The notes under the pieces are model-generated. The model was not told the DNA's origin, made no database searches, and was given only the letters and a program-made list of their open reading frames with translations. A DNA stretch of 64,000 nucleotides from positions 682,001-746,000 of the forward strand of contig JAIUPT010000050.1 of NCBI GenBank assembly GCA_022315425.1. The letters run 5' to 3'. Shown here piece after piece: positions 10,333 through 21,895 of the stretch (positions are counted from its first letter, which is position 1; each line of letters opens with the position of its first letter). The position numbers and the translations under genes are program-made. This DNA is from Pseudevernia furfuracea. Its lineage: Eukaryota > Ascomycota > Lecanoromycetes > Lecanorales > Parmeliaceae.

Positions 10333-13300
10333 ATGCCTTGCCGATTCACTCGCAACACTCTTCGGTAATCAGGGCCTTACGAATAACGCATGCATAGCGA
10401 TGGAGCGATTATTTTACTGTCAGGTATAGAGTGAGCAGGTCAAGTAGCATCAACTATGCGTGCGAAACAATGTATAATTAATAGCATCACTTAGCGAGCG
10501 ACTCGAGCGAGCAGATACCCCCTTGTGCGAGGCGTTACTCGCGGTTCCAGCTACAGCATTGGGGCGATGGATGAGAGGAGCTTTCGGATGGACTTGGCAA
10601 ATCCGAGACAGGAAATTCAATCAATTCTCATCCCACTTTTCCACCAAAGTTGGTTTTGATCGGAAACGTGTCTTGATACTACTACCTACCGTACGTGCCA
10701 TACAACCAACTACTAGACTTCGGTTGGTAGCCGGCCTTCACATGCGCTCTTTCATTTGAGAAAAAGATAGTACGGTGAAAGAGAAGACGATTGGCGCGTA
10801 GGGCACGGCATCTGGCAAAGGAACATGGGACCAGAAGAGTCGGCGATCGAGCCAGATTTCGTATTCTTTTCATGCTTCTATATGCTATCCAAAGCTCCAA
10901 TCATGTCATCACTTAGCCCCATCATCAGTTCCACGGCTTTGCTTCCCTTCCCCCGTGCTTTCCTTTTTTCACCCTTTAGCTGCACGGGGGGGGGGGGCTT
11001 GGAGTTGCGCAACTTCGAGCGGGGAAAGCTCCCCCTCACGAGCTCGGTACACCGGGGTGAATTCCCCCCCCATCGCGGAGCCGTCTCGGGGGTTGAGCAA
11101 GGATGATGGGATTCGGGGCGCCGGTTGTTCTTTCATCGTCGTCGTCGTCGTCGTCGTTTTTCCTCGTCACCATCGAGACCATCGCCCTTTTCCCCCATTT
11201 GGTCTCACCGCCATCATCCTCTTGCTCGTCGGTGTCGTCATCCTCTCGTCCTCTCTTCGTCGCTGGAGCCCTTTGCCTTCTGGTTCCGTTTCGAGGGGCG
11301 TCATCCTCTTCGTTTTCTCGCGCTTTCCGTTCTGGTTCTCGATCCTGTCCCGTCCTTCCGCTGACTTGGCACCGTTGAAAAGTCACCCTTCATGGTGGAT
11401 GTTTCCCCGGTAGATCATGTAGAACGGGAGGCCCTCGTCGGCGCAGGTCTTGGCCGATATGGGCGTGGCAAGGTCGGGGCCTTCCCCGTGACTTGCTGAA
11501 ACGTTTTCCGAGTTGAGGATCTGCACGTTGCAACCAGCAGACGGCGTGGTCTCGGTCCCAGATTGACGCGGGATTGGGGTGTCCTCAAGGACGCACTGCG
11601 TGATCAGACCGCCGGGGGCGCAACGCCCATTGCAACGTCTTCGGGATCCGGGCCTGGTGCCTCTCCGCCGCGAAGGCGCGGGACACAAATGTATGGTCGA
11701 ACCCCATGACATGGTCAGTCGTGCGGCTCACCAAGTGATGGATGTGCGCCACTGACATTACGGATGTTGCAATAATCCGCGAGGGAGCGGCTGGAAACAG
11801 TCAGCATCATCATGTCCTTTTCGGACATCTATCCCTTGCGACTTTACCATCTTGGGAGCCGCTCCCCCCGCGTAGATGATGCACGCGTGATCGAAAGGAA
11901 TGCTCCTTCTTCGCTTCATAATTTGCAGCTTTCAACTCGTCGACCCAATCTGAAGGCAACACCCAAAAGTTTCCACTCCTTCCCGCCGAAAAGCACCGGA
12001 AGGGCTTGACTTTTAATTTGCATTGGACTGCCATTGAGACCTGGAGGATTGGGCCCCCTTGAGAGCGGCGATTTCTTCAGACTTCGTACGCATTGGAAAT
12101 TCATAGGTCAGAAGGTCACGGGCGGAAGGTGTGGAGGGGGGTGATGATGGAATTGGGAGTCCTCCGTGGGAGATCTTGGCCGGTAACCTTGGGGCTTCAA
12201 CAGAGTGAGTATCCAGAGCCTAGAGGCACCGCCACGAATTCGACGGACACTCTTCATTGATTGCCGGTAGCAATGCCGTCGAGCCACAGCTTGCTTTGGC
12301 GTGGACGACGACGTCGTCTCGGACCGATTTCCCTCTTTTCCATCAAGCTGAGACGGGCGCATCATGAACCGCCTCGTTGTCGCCCGCTCGGGGGGTTCGC
12401 CAGAGCACAGCATCCACAACCTCCCCGCAAAGATCCGAATGGCAAAAAAAAGGTACTTTGGATTGGAGCGAGATCCACATCGCCTCACGTTCCGTATAGG
12501 ATTCCGTCCTTTGCTACCGAAACTAGAAAATGGTCCGGGGAGGTAGGCGAGGTATGGAAATGGGGTGGGGGGGGGGGGGGAGGAACGTACGATACACGGG
12601 CAGGAAAAATACCACCCTTGGCCGCCACATTTCCCCCGGGCAGCTTGTCCGCGTGGTTTTCTCTACAGAATAGAGTGAGTGGGAAAGAGCCCATGCCTGG
12701 CGGGAGCTCGGAGTCCCCCCCCCTTGTCCCGTCGGGAACGCGGATCGGACGCTGGAATGAGATCTCGAGTTTCTTTGTTTTCTCGCCGGGACGAGGATGA
12801 CGTCTTTTGGCTTTGCGGAAGGGAGGAGCTCCTCGTGGGAGCGTACGGTCCGAGGCTTTTTTGGGGTCTGGGATCCCCCTGGACCGGTGTCCTCTCATTC
12901 TTGATGATGGGTTCATGGCGTTGAGAGGATTTGGGTTTGCAAGCTGGGGCGAAAGACCTGACGAGGTCAGCAACGGGTCGATCGTTCCAAGACACAAGAG
13001 GAAATTATTACCTCTGGTGTGTGACGGCAAGGTTGGATGTTGGGGTTGAAAGAGATTTTTGCAGAAAGAAAAGGAGGAGGTGAGATGCGGGAAAGTTTCA
13101 TGGATTGAAAACGGCCCTGGTGTATCATGACTTTGTGTCGTTATGGCTTGTGTCAAAATGCAAGGCTTCAAGTATCCAAAACAACAGCAACAAATTCTTC
13201 ATGCCACCGGAAATGAACCTGAGACTTCGCCAGAAAGGATTGGTTCTAAGCTATGTGAAATCTACCTACAGAAACATGCTCCTTCGGATACCTTTAGACA

Positions 13301-13529
13301 ATCCAGGGTATCATTGTCTTCCCATGTCATTCGACCCCTGGAACTTTATCTGTTAATGCCCTTGGTTGTGAGCATCACAATGTCCAAAGACATGTAATGA
13401 CCACAATGAAATCATGCAAATAGAAGAATACCAAGCATGCCACTTCCGTCCATGCATCTCATTCTGTGCATCCTCCACGCAATGACGCCCCTTTTGCATC
13501 TTGGTCTGAGCCAGCCATGCTATGCTGCT
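10333..13529. other. Long stretch without an intact gene
   Basis: About 3.2 kb between the short coiled-coil gene and ran. It has long G runs near 10985 and 12565, a TCG-type trinucleotide run at about 11137-11157, and a decayed minus-strand coding trace (11383-12330, listed separately). Several long open frames on both strands at 11.0-13.2 kb come from GC-rich, low-complexity sequence and have no family signature. Confidence 0.45.
11383..12330 (-). pseudogene. Decayed unrecognised gene
   Basis: Reading the minus strand across frames gives protein-like patches in a plausible order: KLWLDGIATGNQ, VEFVAVPLGSGYS, SDWVDELKAANYEAKKEH, PKMVKSQGIDVRK, SSRSLADYCNIRN, HDHVMGFDHTFVSRAFA and GLPFYMIYRGNIHHEG. 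They lie in different frames with stops between, so no exon set can be spliced into one product. The patches look like one ancestral protein of about 250-300 residues that has suffered frameshifts. I cannot name the family. It could also be a chance reading of GC-rich DNA, although the Trp/Tyr-rich patches argue against that. Confidence 0.35.
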
Positions 13530-14515
13530 CTATAGATCTGGGTCATCCTCATCTGGCAATGGCTGATTTGCAGCATCCTCCATCTCATCCTTGTATTGCT
13601 TTAGTAGAGCTTCGTCAACCTGGACAGTTGGGGGAGCCAAAGCAAGACCGGCGACAAATTCCTAACAGGCACAGATTAGTACTTGAAAGGCACGAACTCC
13701 TACAATCTTGACTTACCAAGCCTGGGTTGCCGACAAGCTTTCTTGCCAGCCACAGGAAGGGCTTTTCGAAGTTGTAGTTGGACTTGGCGGAGATATCGTA
13801 GTACTGGAGGTTCTTCTTGCGATGGAAAGTGATGGTCTTGGCCTTCACTTTACGCTCTTTGACGTCCACTTTGTTGCCGCAGAGGACGATCGGGACCTGT
13901 TCGCAGACACGGACAAGGTCACCTAGGAACCGGTCAGTCATACGCCTTTGATGATGACAGCCGAAGACGTACGGTGCCAGTTGGGAACATTTTTGTAGGT
14001 GATTCGGGATGTGACATCGAACATGATGATACCGCACTGGCCGTTGATATAGTATCCATCTCGGAGACCACCGAACTTCTCTTGGCCTGCGGTATCCCAG
14101 ACATCGAATTGGATCCCTCCGTAATTCTAGAATATCATAAGCCGGCTGAACCAAATTCAAAGCTTCAGATCGGACACGTACTGTTGAGAACCCGAGCGGG
14201 TGGACCTCAACACCAAGGGTTGCAATGTACTTCTTTTCGAATTCTCCGGTCAAATGGCGCTTGACGAAGGTGGTCTGTCAGAGCATATTAGCGACCATCT
14301 CTCAGGGGATGAAAAGCGCTGAAGTCTTTGGCCTGGGCAGGCGATAGGTCCTGCCCACGGCTCAAAACTTTGGGCCATGGACCAAACATCATGCGGTGAG
14401 GCCACAAGCAGAGTAGGGGAAGATAGGCAGGCGAACAAACCTTTCCAGTACCACCGTCTCCAACCAGCACAAGCTTAAAGGTAGGGGGCACTTGTGCGCC
14501 AGATGCCTCAGCCAT
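13530..14515 (-). CDS. Ran GTPase (nuclear transport)
   Basis: Ran/Gsp1 is the small GTPase whose GTP/GDP gradient drives nucleocytoplasmic transport and spindle assembly. Five exons on the minus strand (14441-14515, 14182-14274, 13973-14126, 13717-13922, 13530-13661) give 219 residues, near the usual length. The P-loop VGDGGTGKTTFVKRH starts at residue 18. It is followed by YIATLGVEVHPLGF (switch I), WDTAGQEKFGGLRDGYY (switch II), GNKVDVKERK, and ISAKSNYNFEKPFLWLARKL, with the acidic Ran C-terminus DEDDPDL. All introns are GT-AG. The lack of a C-terminal Cys (no prenylation) and the acidic tail separate it from Rab/Rho proteins. It marks the left conserved edge of the accessory island. Confidence 0.97.
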
Positions 14516-14896
14516 CTTGAGTGAATGTGATTTGGAATGTCTTGTGGGGTATCTGTTGTAGCTATGAGTACCGTGCTGCTTCTGTTGAGCTCTCACAGTA
14601 TGGTGAGGAGGCGAGAATAAGAATGACTTCTTACTTGAATGGTGTCTTTGAGCTATCCTGGAGCTGTTGGTGAGTGTTGTGAGGCAGATGAAGAAAGTGA
14701 AGAGTGTGGTGCAGGATTTGGAGACGAAAGGTTGAGGGCACGCTAGAACCGGATAGGCCGGAGCCGGTTTACGCACCCTTCGACCTCAATATTGTTCTTT
14801 TTCTTTTCACACCATACTACCCCAGCACCGTTGCTTGTACTCAAATATGGCTGATACGTAGATCGAGACACGTCTAGTCAGACATAAAAGCCTATC

Positions 14897-16330
14897 ATGA
14901 ATGAGAAAATCACATATCATCGGTCGATAACATCGACCGATATTCAGGCCTTGCTGGAACCGGAGATCCCCTCACTCCATTCGACCTATGTCGCAACAGC
15001 TGCGAGTGCTTACGGGCCTGAATACTATTGGGCGCTTCTTGCTGAGCCCGAGGACGACATCCCAAAGCCGAAACGCACGCTCGCAACCCAAAAAGTATCG
15101 CGATTGCACGAAAGCACTGGAGAAAGTTTGTATTGTCATCAATAGTGATAGCTCTAAGCTGATGGCCTGGCTACAATTTTCGTCAAGAAATCTTTCCAAA
15201 GTCCCTGGATTCAGAGGTTGATCCTATCGAGCGCGTCCATCACGTCTGCTTTCGAGATCTGCAAGTATACTTTCGACGGTATCTGCAGCATAAGAAGATA
15301 CGAAAAGTCAAAAGTATTATGAGCAGATTCAATGACTGGAGCATGATGTATAGCTTACGATGCCTTCAAGAAGCTCGTTGCTCGCATCTGTCGGCCATAT
15401 AGGTATCAATCGTGATCCACGAGCACCCGTACACTTAGACGTCGATGAGCAAGACGCTGCACTTGCGGATCAAAACATTGTTTGTCTTGAAGCACGCATC
15501 AAGTCGCTCCGCATCAGCATCTACAAGGAGCATTCCCGACTCAAATACAAGACAACAACGGACGAAGCTCAGAAGAAGCATTTGCGGAAGCTACAAAGAT
15601 CGCGACAACCCTTACGCAAAAGGCTTCTTAAGGAGGCAGCCGACGAGAAAAGAATACGATTTTCCACTATATCAATAGCGACGACATCCGTCAAGCCAAA
15701 CATGGCGTTCCGGTGTACTACAGGCCCCCTCTCCAGGTCTACACCTTAGGAGCCAGAGCCAACTTGGCCAGTATCTTAAATTGACGGCGTAACAACAAGG
15801 TAACGTGGCCGTATAGAAGCGCTCCAAAATCTCATCGACCTTTGTCACACACGTGAACCCCATCATAGAAATCCCGCATCAAGAGCGAGTAAGGGTGCTA
15901 CTGCCCAGATGAAAGACATCACGTTCACTTTGAAAGAAGTCCAAACGGAGCACGAGATTCGAGATTTGCAAAAGGTCTTCAAGACTATGAAGCTAGTCCC
16001 CCTTGTGCTATCGAGTACTATATGCCTCTTCTGCCTCGACGATGATGAGTCGACATCCCAAGGAAGGATTGCATCTTTCTCACGCATCGACAGCCTCCGA
16101 AGACACATGGACGATGTACATCTGAGCCACGTCGACCCCGAGGTACCGCTTTATGCCCTCACCCGTCATGTGACATCTCCCTTCAGGGTGTCAATCACTT
16201 CAAGAATCATGCTGCTACCGAGCATAATGTATTCTTGTCGAAGTTCAGATGTGAATCGGGTGCCCACTCGGCATCACTTCAATGCAGGACATGGAAAAGT
16301 ACATGTCGGTGATGATATATTGGCTTAGTT
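14897..16330 (+). pseudogene. DUF3435 / FluG-domain tyrosine-recombinase-like relic
   Basis: DUF3435 proteins are fungal tyrosine-recombinase relatives; some act as captains of Starship elements, others are dispersed copies with C-terminal C2H2 fingers. Here the protein can only be read by changing frame repeatedly: KKYRDCTKALEKVCI and LMAWLQFSS, then VDPIERVHHVCFRDL with YFRRYLQHKKIRKVKS, then HIGINRDPRAPVHLD with a Lys/Arg-rich helix, INSDDIRQAKHGVPVYYRP, and a C-terminal CLFCLDDDES...SLRRHMDDVHL finger followed by a second one (HPSCDISLQGVNHFKNHAATEH). Stops and frameshifts separate these blocks, so it is dead. It lies directly beside ran and reads inward to the island. Family assignment is from remembered domain architecture; a profile search would settle it. 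Confidence 0.65.
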
Positions 16331-16526
16331 GCCTTTTTAGCGTTCGGCGCATGTTTGATACGACATCCTCTTGGAGTCAGCCGAAGATTTTCATCCTGGC
16401 TCGCTGTGGCACGCAAAGGTTTCCTTTATCAACTTCAGCATCTCCCATGTTTCTTAAGGGAACGCTTTCAGCTTCAGCTGGACGCTGTAGCCAAAAACAC
16501 AAGCCCGCCAGCTGGTTTCATGGCCA

Positions 16527-16690
16527 CCTGCAATTACTGCTCCCATGACTATTGTAGTATTGCTCTCATTTTCACCGTAGCCATGACTCCCATGACTGCT
16601 CCCCTGGCCACTCCCGTGGCTATTGTAGTATTTCTCTCACGGCCATTACTGCTCGCATGGCTATTAGTGCACCCATGGCCGTTTTAGTTT
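16527..16690 (+). repeat. Imperfect CCCATGRCT-type tandem repeats
   Basis: Variants of CTCCCATGACTATTGTAGTAT and GCTCCCATGGCC recur about eight times, spaced 12-40 bases. The tract is short, degenerate and non-coding. Confidence 0.45.
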
Positions 16691-16841
16691 TGCCCCCATA
16701 GAGAAGGGACGGGTTCTGCTAACCGTTACGACTAAACCAAAAGGTGATCACTGAAGATAAGTCACTATAATGGACTATATACATCAGTTGTAGACTTGCT
16801 AGTGTACGACCGCTCGCCCATCTCCCATGGCTGCAGCAGCA

Positions 16842-17025
16842 TACGGAGGTCAAAGTCCTAGACAGCGCTAGTAGTAGCCCTAACCCTATCTTCGGAAAGC
16901 GACCCTATAGGCTATAGCTGAGTTCTAGGCGCATTTTCTAAGTAGCTCTTTACCTAGGCGGGACGCTTTCCGATGTCTTAGCGTAGGAATCTTGACGTCC
17001 AGGACTTTACGTACCGACCTCCGTA
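16842..17025. mobile_element. Tc1/mariner-like MITE, copy 2
   Basis: A 184-bp non-coding element. The left end TACGGAGGTC is the exact reverse complement of the right end GACCTCCGTA, and AAAGTCCTAGAC inside the left end pairs with GTCCAGGACTTT at the right end with one mismatch. The outer TA on each side fits a Tc1/mariner TA target duplication. Internal blocks match copy 1 at 2505-2815. Confidence 0.75.
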
Positions 17026-18596
17026 GTGCTCGCATGTGTGAGAAGCCGCCTGGGACCGTTCTCCTGGGGACGCTCGGAGTCAGATTATTCAAAGGTAGTC
17101 AAGGTCTGGGGTCTAGAAACCCACGTGGATGCTGTCAAACGACAGCAAAGCCTGTGGATGAATTCTTGTACCAGTGCTAGCTATATCGGGGTCACAAAGT
17201 CGGATCAATATAGTTCCTGTTGTCTTATAGTAAGTATGGACATCAATCAATCCGGGCTAGCATTTGGTATGGCATGGTGAAGGCCAATGTCAATCCCCTG
17301 ATAAAGCCACTGACTGGAATGCTTCACTCAAGTCTAGTCCGCCAACCCGTTCCAACCGAGAGAGACCGCTAGGACATTCGGAGCCAGAATCCACTGTTCC
17401 ACAATGATTTCAATCCTGGAACTTATCCCTTAGGAGCAACCTCCTGGTACGAACAGATCAGGGGTGTAGATCGCTGGCTTGCTCGAGGGTTGGCGACAAG
17501 GGATAACGAGAGCTCCGAAGGGTTGAGTGGTCTTACCCTGAGAATCGAGAGAAGAATCGAGAGAGCTGTTTGATTGCCCTTCTCGCAAGCTCGAGAGTAA
17601 TCGAGCTTTGACCGAAATGCTGAAAGGCTGAGTATACTCTGGTACAGTCATTTTTCCCAAACACATTCATCAGAACTTGACTAAAAATTCATCTATATAG
17701 AATCATTTGAAAGTGCATAATCTACTCTACAACTCTACCAGCTCGCGTTTTTATCGTACGATATGTACCTAGAAGATAACATCCCTAGCGTGCTGACCCA
17801 TTATGCATTCGCTATTCGTGCGTGTATAGGTAGGTGAACAGGTCGGGTGCATTAGCCATGCACAAATCCCTGTCAACTTGGGTAATGTCACGATAGATGA
17901 AATTCCGTCACAGTTTAAAATTAATCGAATATGGCGAGTCACATCAATCGTCACTTGCAATAATTATCGGCCGTGGAATTGAACTGAAGTGGCATGGTAT
18001 GCATTAGTGCTGACTGTTGATTGTATGGGCGTTAAGTATAGGAGGCTGTGACAGGCTATGGAAATCAGTGGACGACGTTGCTAATGCCCTCTCTTCATGC
18101 AGTATCTCATCTTCGATTATTTGCATATTGCTGCAGCGTTGCCTTAAACTAGACACGGTGCTGCCTAAAGCTCAGCCTCGTTCTTCCCCAAGAAAAAATA
18201 ACACCAAATAATGATAAGCGGTGTGGGACTTGACTGTAGGTAGTACCTACGTAAGTTATGATAAGTGGGGTAGATTCCTAATGATATCTGCTTGTTCCAA
18301 TAACAGTAACAACAAGCTACCCGTGCGAACTATCTAAATACCTTAGACTCCTTTTACAATGACGCCTAGTTGAGATTTAGCTAGGATCGAGAGACTTTTG
18401 AGCGACAAACACGATCAGATTAGCTGCCTTGGTCTGTTGCTTCGCACTTTTGCTCTTTCAATACTGCAAAGGTACGCAACTTAAGCCGCCACGACGATGT
18501 GCAGCAAAGACACTGTTAGCGCCGATGGCCTTAATATTTGGGTCAGCGGAGAGCACAATCATAATGGACCCGAAGTAGAGTAAGACAAGCAATCCT
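17026..18596. other. Intergenic stretch before the lipase/NB-ARC/TPR relic
   Basis: About 1.6 kb, moderately AT-rich, with short open frames only and no recognisable domain. Short GAATCGAGAGA repeats occur near 17540. Nothing else is supported. Confidence 0.45.
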
Positions 18597-21500
18597 TCAT
18601 AAAGCCCAAGCACAACCATTAATAAGCGTTGAAGCGTTGTTGCAGTTCAAGGCCTTGGTGCCCATCCATATTATACATGGGTTCGGAGGCAGAATCCTAT
18701 CGAGGAGGTGAAGCCTCCACATCGTCACCGGCTCAATCCGTTCGGACGCCGCCAGAAGAATACTCAGGCTAACGGAGTCCCTCATATCGCTCAAATGGCA
18801 TCCGACACTGCAGAAATTATGTGGCTTCGAGACTTCTTGCCAAACTCAATCCCAAATGCTCGGATCATGACATACAGTTATAAATCTGACTGGCGTAAAG
18901 CGGACGTCAATACAAGTCTACGCAAATGTGGAGAACAGTTGCTCAATGTCCTTCTTCAGAATCGACCAAGCGAGAATGTGGGTAGAATTGTTCCAGGCAT
19001 TCATCGTTCATCCTTACTCAAAGTCATTATAGGAAGTTCGACGACCGCTGGTGTTCATTGAACATAGCCTTGGAGGTCTGATCATTAAACAGGTCGGTGT
19101 GATTTTGACACGAATTCCCCCTGTACTAAGCTCTTTATAGGCGCTAGTGATAGCCGACCATGGTAATGATTTCAGAGATATTCGGTTGTCCACGGCTGGA
19201 ATCATCTTTCTTGGAACACCACATCAAGGAAGTGAGGTCGCAGTGTATGGTGCGTGGTTTGCTCAGATAGCAGGACACGATAAGACGTTACTCAAGTCGC
19301 TCGAAAAAAATAGCGATGATGTTTATGGAATTGCGCGGGACTTTGGGGCGAGCTACAAAGATGCTGATATCGTTTGCTTTTACGAAGATAAAGAGGCGTC
19401 ATACGGACCTTGGGAGACTCAGGTGTGCTGACTCCTATCTATACACTCGACAGGCTTTAAGAGCTTATGACACACACAGTTCGTTGATCATCAGTCAGCC
19501 TCCTTGCACAGGAAAAGAGCAATTTATCTCGCTACGAATCACTCGGGGTTGAATAAATTTCGTGGCCCCGAAGATGAAAACTATCTCTTGGTGAAACCAG
19601 AGATCCAGAGAATAGTTCAGACGGCCCCTCAAAGAGTCGAAGAACAATATCGATGTACGGTTTTCTTCTATATACCCCTGACTTTATAATCTTTAAAGCT
19701 CCTCTAACTTTTTAAAAGCACACGCGGTGAGCACCGAAAAAGAGTCCTTTCGCGTGGACTTTAGTCTCCAGGGCATCCCTTTGGTGAAAATATTTGTGGC
19801 GCGGGACGCGGAGATGACGCAATTGACAAAAGCTTTACTTCCCACCTCGACGGATCAAATGCGTCGAAAAGTATTTATCCTTTATGGGCTTGGTGGGATT
19901 GGAAAGACCCAGCTCTCCGTTGAATTCGCTCGAAAACATCAAGGGAGCTACAGCGCGGTCTTCTGGATCGATGGCTCGAGCAAGGAGCGATTGAGGCGAA
20001 GCATCGTTGACCTCGTCAGTCGACTGCCATAGCATCAGCTTTCAGAAGGAAGTAGAAATCACTCACGAAATGGGATCGCTAACGTCGATGAGGTTGTTGA
20101 AGATGTGCTCAAATGGTTATCACAGGCATCAAACAATCAGTGGTTACTGATCTTTGATAACGTGGATCGAGAGTTTTCAGTATCATCGAAAGACCCCGAA
20201 GCCTTCGATGTGAAAGAATATTTCCCAACAGCAGATCAAGGATCTATTCTTATCACTTCTCGACTTGTAAGTCTGTGGTAGCTAGGAACGGATATGAAGC
20301 TGGAGTCGGTTAATGAAGTGCAGGGAGAAAGTATACTCGAGAATAGTCTCGGACGGTTAATAGAAGGTGAGTGCAATTAGCAGACTAGCAGTATACTCGT
20401 GCAAACCCTATCTGACGTCGGGGGCGAATAAGGTTCACAAAAGCTCGCCAACCTACTTCAAGGTCTCCCTTTGGCGATCAATCAAGCCGGATCGTATATG
20501 CGAAAGACCGGCACAAATGTGTCGGAGTACATCGAGTTGTACGATAAAGAATAAATAAGATTAATGGAGAAGCAGCATTCTTCTACTCTGCGGGAAGACG
20601 CAGATCGCAGCATTCTGACGACATGGACGCTGTTCTTTAATTCTCTTCGGTCACAAAGCGAGAACGCAGCCAATCTCTTGATGCTGTGGGCGTTTCTTGA
20701 TAATCGGGATCTCTGGCATGAGCTTCTTGCGCCTGCACTGGATCTTGGAATTGCCGACGAAGTGCCTCCTTGGTTCTCCAGGTGTGTACGTGACAAACTT
20801 GATTTCAAGAATTGCATAGGATTTCTGTTGGAATACTCCTTCATTGACGCAAAAATTGGACCATCTTCTTTCTCCATGCATTCTGTGCTTCATCATTGGT
20901 GCTTTCACACATTTGAAGACAAGGCTACCATGAGCTGGCTCGCCTTGATCATCGTTGCATCCGCTGTGCCTTCAAAGACCATACTCCATTATTCGCTCAT
21001 ACAGAGACGTCTCCTACCACATTGTGATCACGTCTATTCAATGCTGCAGCGATATTTACAAGAAGCCTTCAAGAATAGGGAATACCTCCAGTCCCTTAGC
21101 GGCGCATGTCGCCACCTAGGAAATTTGTACTCGGATCAAGGCAGGATGAAAGAAGCCGAAGATATGTACCTGCAGGCATTGGCAGGATATCAAAAGGTCT
21201 TGGGTCCTAAGCATATGTGGACGCTTGACACGGTCAACAATCTAGGAATTCTGTACTCAAAGCAAGGCAAGATGAAAAAGGCCGGAGATATGTTTTGGCA
21301 GGCATTGACAGGATACGAAAAGGCCTGGGGTTCTGAGCATACCTCGACGCTTCACACGGTCAACAATCTAGGAAATCTATACTTGTATCAAGACAAGATA
21401 AAAGAAGCCGAAGATATGTACCTGCGGGCATTGACAGAAAAGGAAAAGGCCTGGGGTTCTGAGCATACCTCGACGCTTGACACGGTCAACAATCTAGGAG

Positions 21501-21895
21501 CTCTGTACTCAAAGCAAGGCAAGATAAAAGAAGCCGAAGATATGTATCGACGGGCATTGACAGGAAAGGAAAAGGCCTGGGGCTCTGAGCATACGTCGAC
21601 GCTTAGCACGGTTTACAATCTAGGAAATACATATAAAAATCAAGGTAAGATGAAAGAGGCCGAAGATATGTATCTGCGGGCATTGGTAGGATACGAAAAG
21701 GCTTGGGGTCCTGAGCATAAGCAGACCTTAGACATCAGGTTCAAATTGGGAATCCTTTACAAGATGAGGTCCATGTTCGAGAATGCGGCACAGCAGTTCG
21801 AGCTTGTCGTACAAGGCTATACGAAATTGTTAGGCCCAGAGCATGTTGAGACCGTCAGGGCATTAAATTATCTAAACAACTGTAAAGTCGATTAG
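18597..21895 (+). pseudogene. NLR-like relic: SesB-type lipase, NB-ARC, TPR
   Basis: Fungal STAND proteins of this build (N-terminal SesB-like alpha/beta hydrolase, NB-ARC switch, TPR sensor) act in non-self recognition and regulated cell death. Exons fit 18645-18977, 19033-19092, 19141-19422, 19480-19654, 19719-20366 and 20433-21895. The lipase shows VVAVQGLGAHPYYTW, WLRDFLPNSIPNARIMTYSY and the nucleophile elbow IEHSLGGLIIKQ (GHSLGG in relatives), then FLGTPHQGSE. NB-ARC shows the P-loop LYGLGGIGKTQL, WLLIFDNVD and GSILITSR. About six TPR units of 42 residues end the protein. Three in-frame stops interrupt it: TAG at 20030, TAG at 20279 and TAA at 20552. All lie where CAG or CAA would restore the family residue. 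A further TGA at 18630 hides the N-terminus. Every intron still fits, so decay is recent. Confidence 0.85.
21090..21860 (+). repeat. Near-identical 126-bp TPR-coding repeats
   Basis: Six TPR units of 42 codons follow one another. The middle four (about 21216-21719) share long exact runs, such as GAGCATACCTCGACGCTT and the AAAGAAGCCGAAGATATGTA block, at DNA level. Such high identity between units is characteristic of fungal NLR sensor repeats kept alike by recombination. The outer units are more diverged. Confidence 0.8.

Noticed and set aside
9663..10358. Minus-strand 231-residue open frame
   Set aside because: It is antisense to the short coiled-coil gene and consists of low-complexity Gly/Arg/Val sequence reflecting the Ser/Thr/Pro codons on the other strand.
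12485..13171. Minus-strand 228-residue open frame
   Set aside because: Pro/Ser-rich translation of GC-rich DNA with a poly-G/C run and no domain signature; the opposite strand is equally open.
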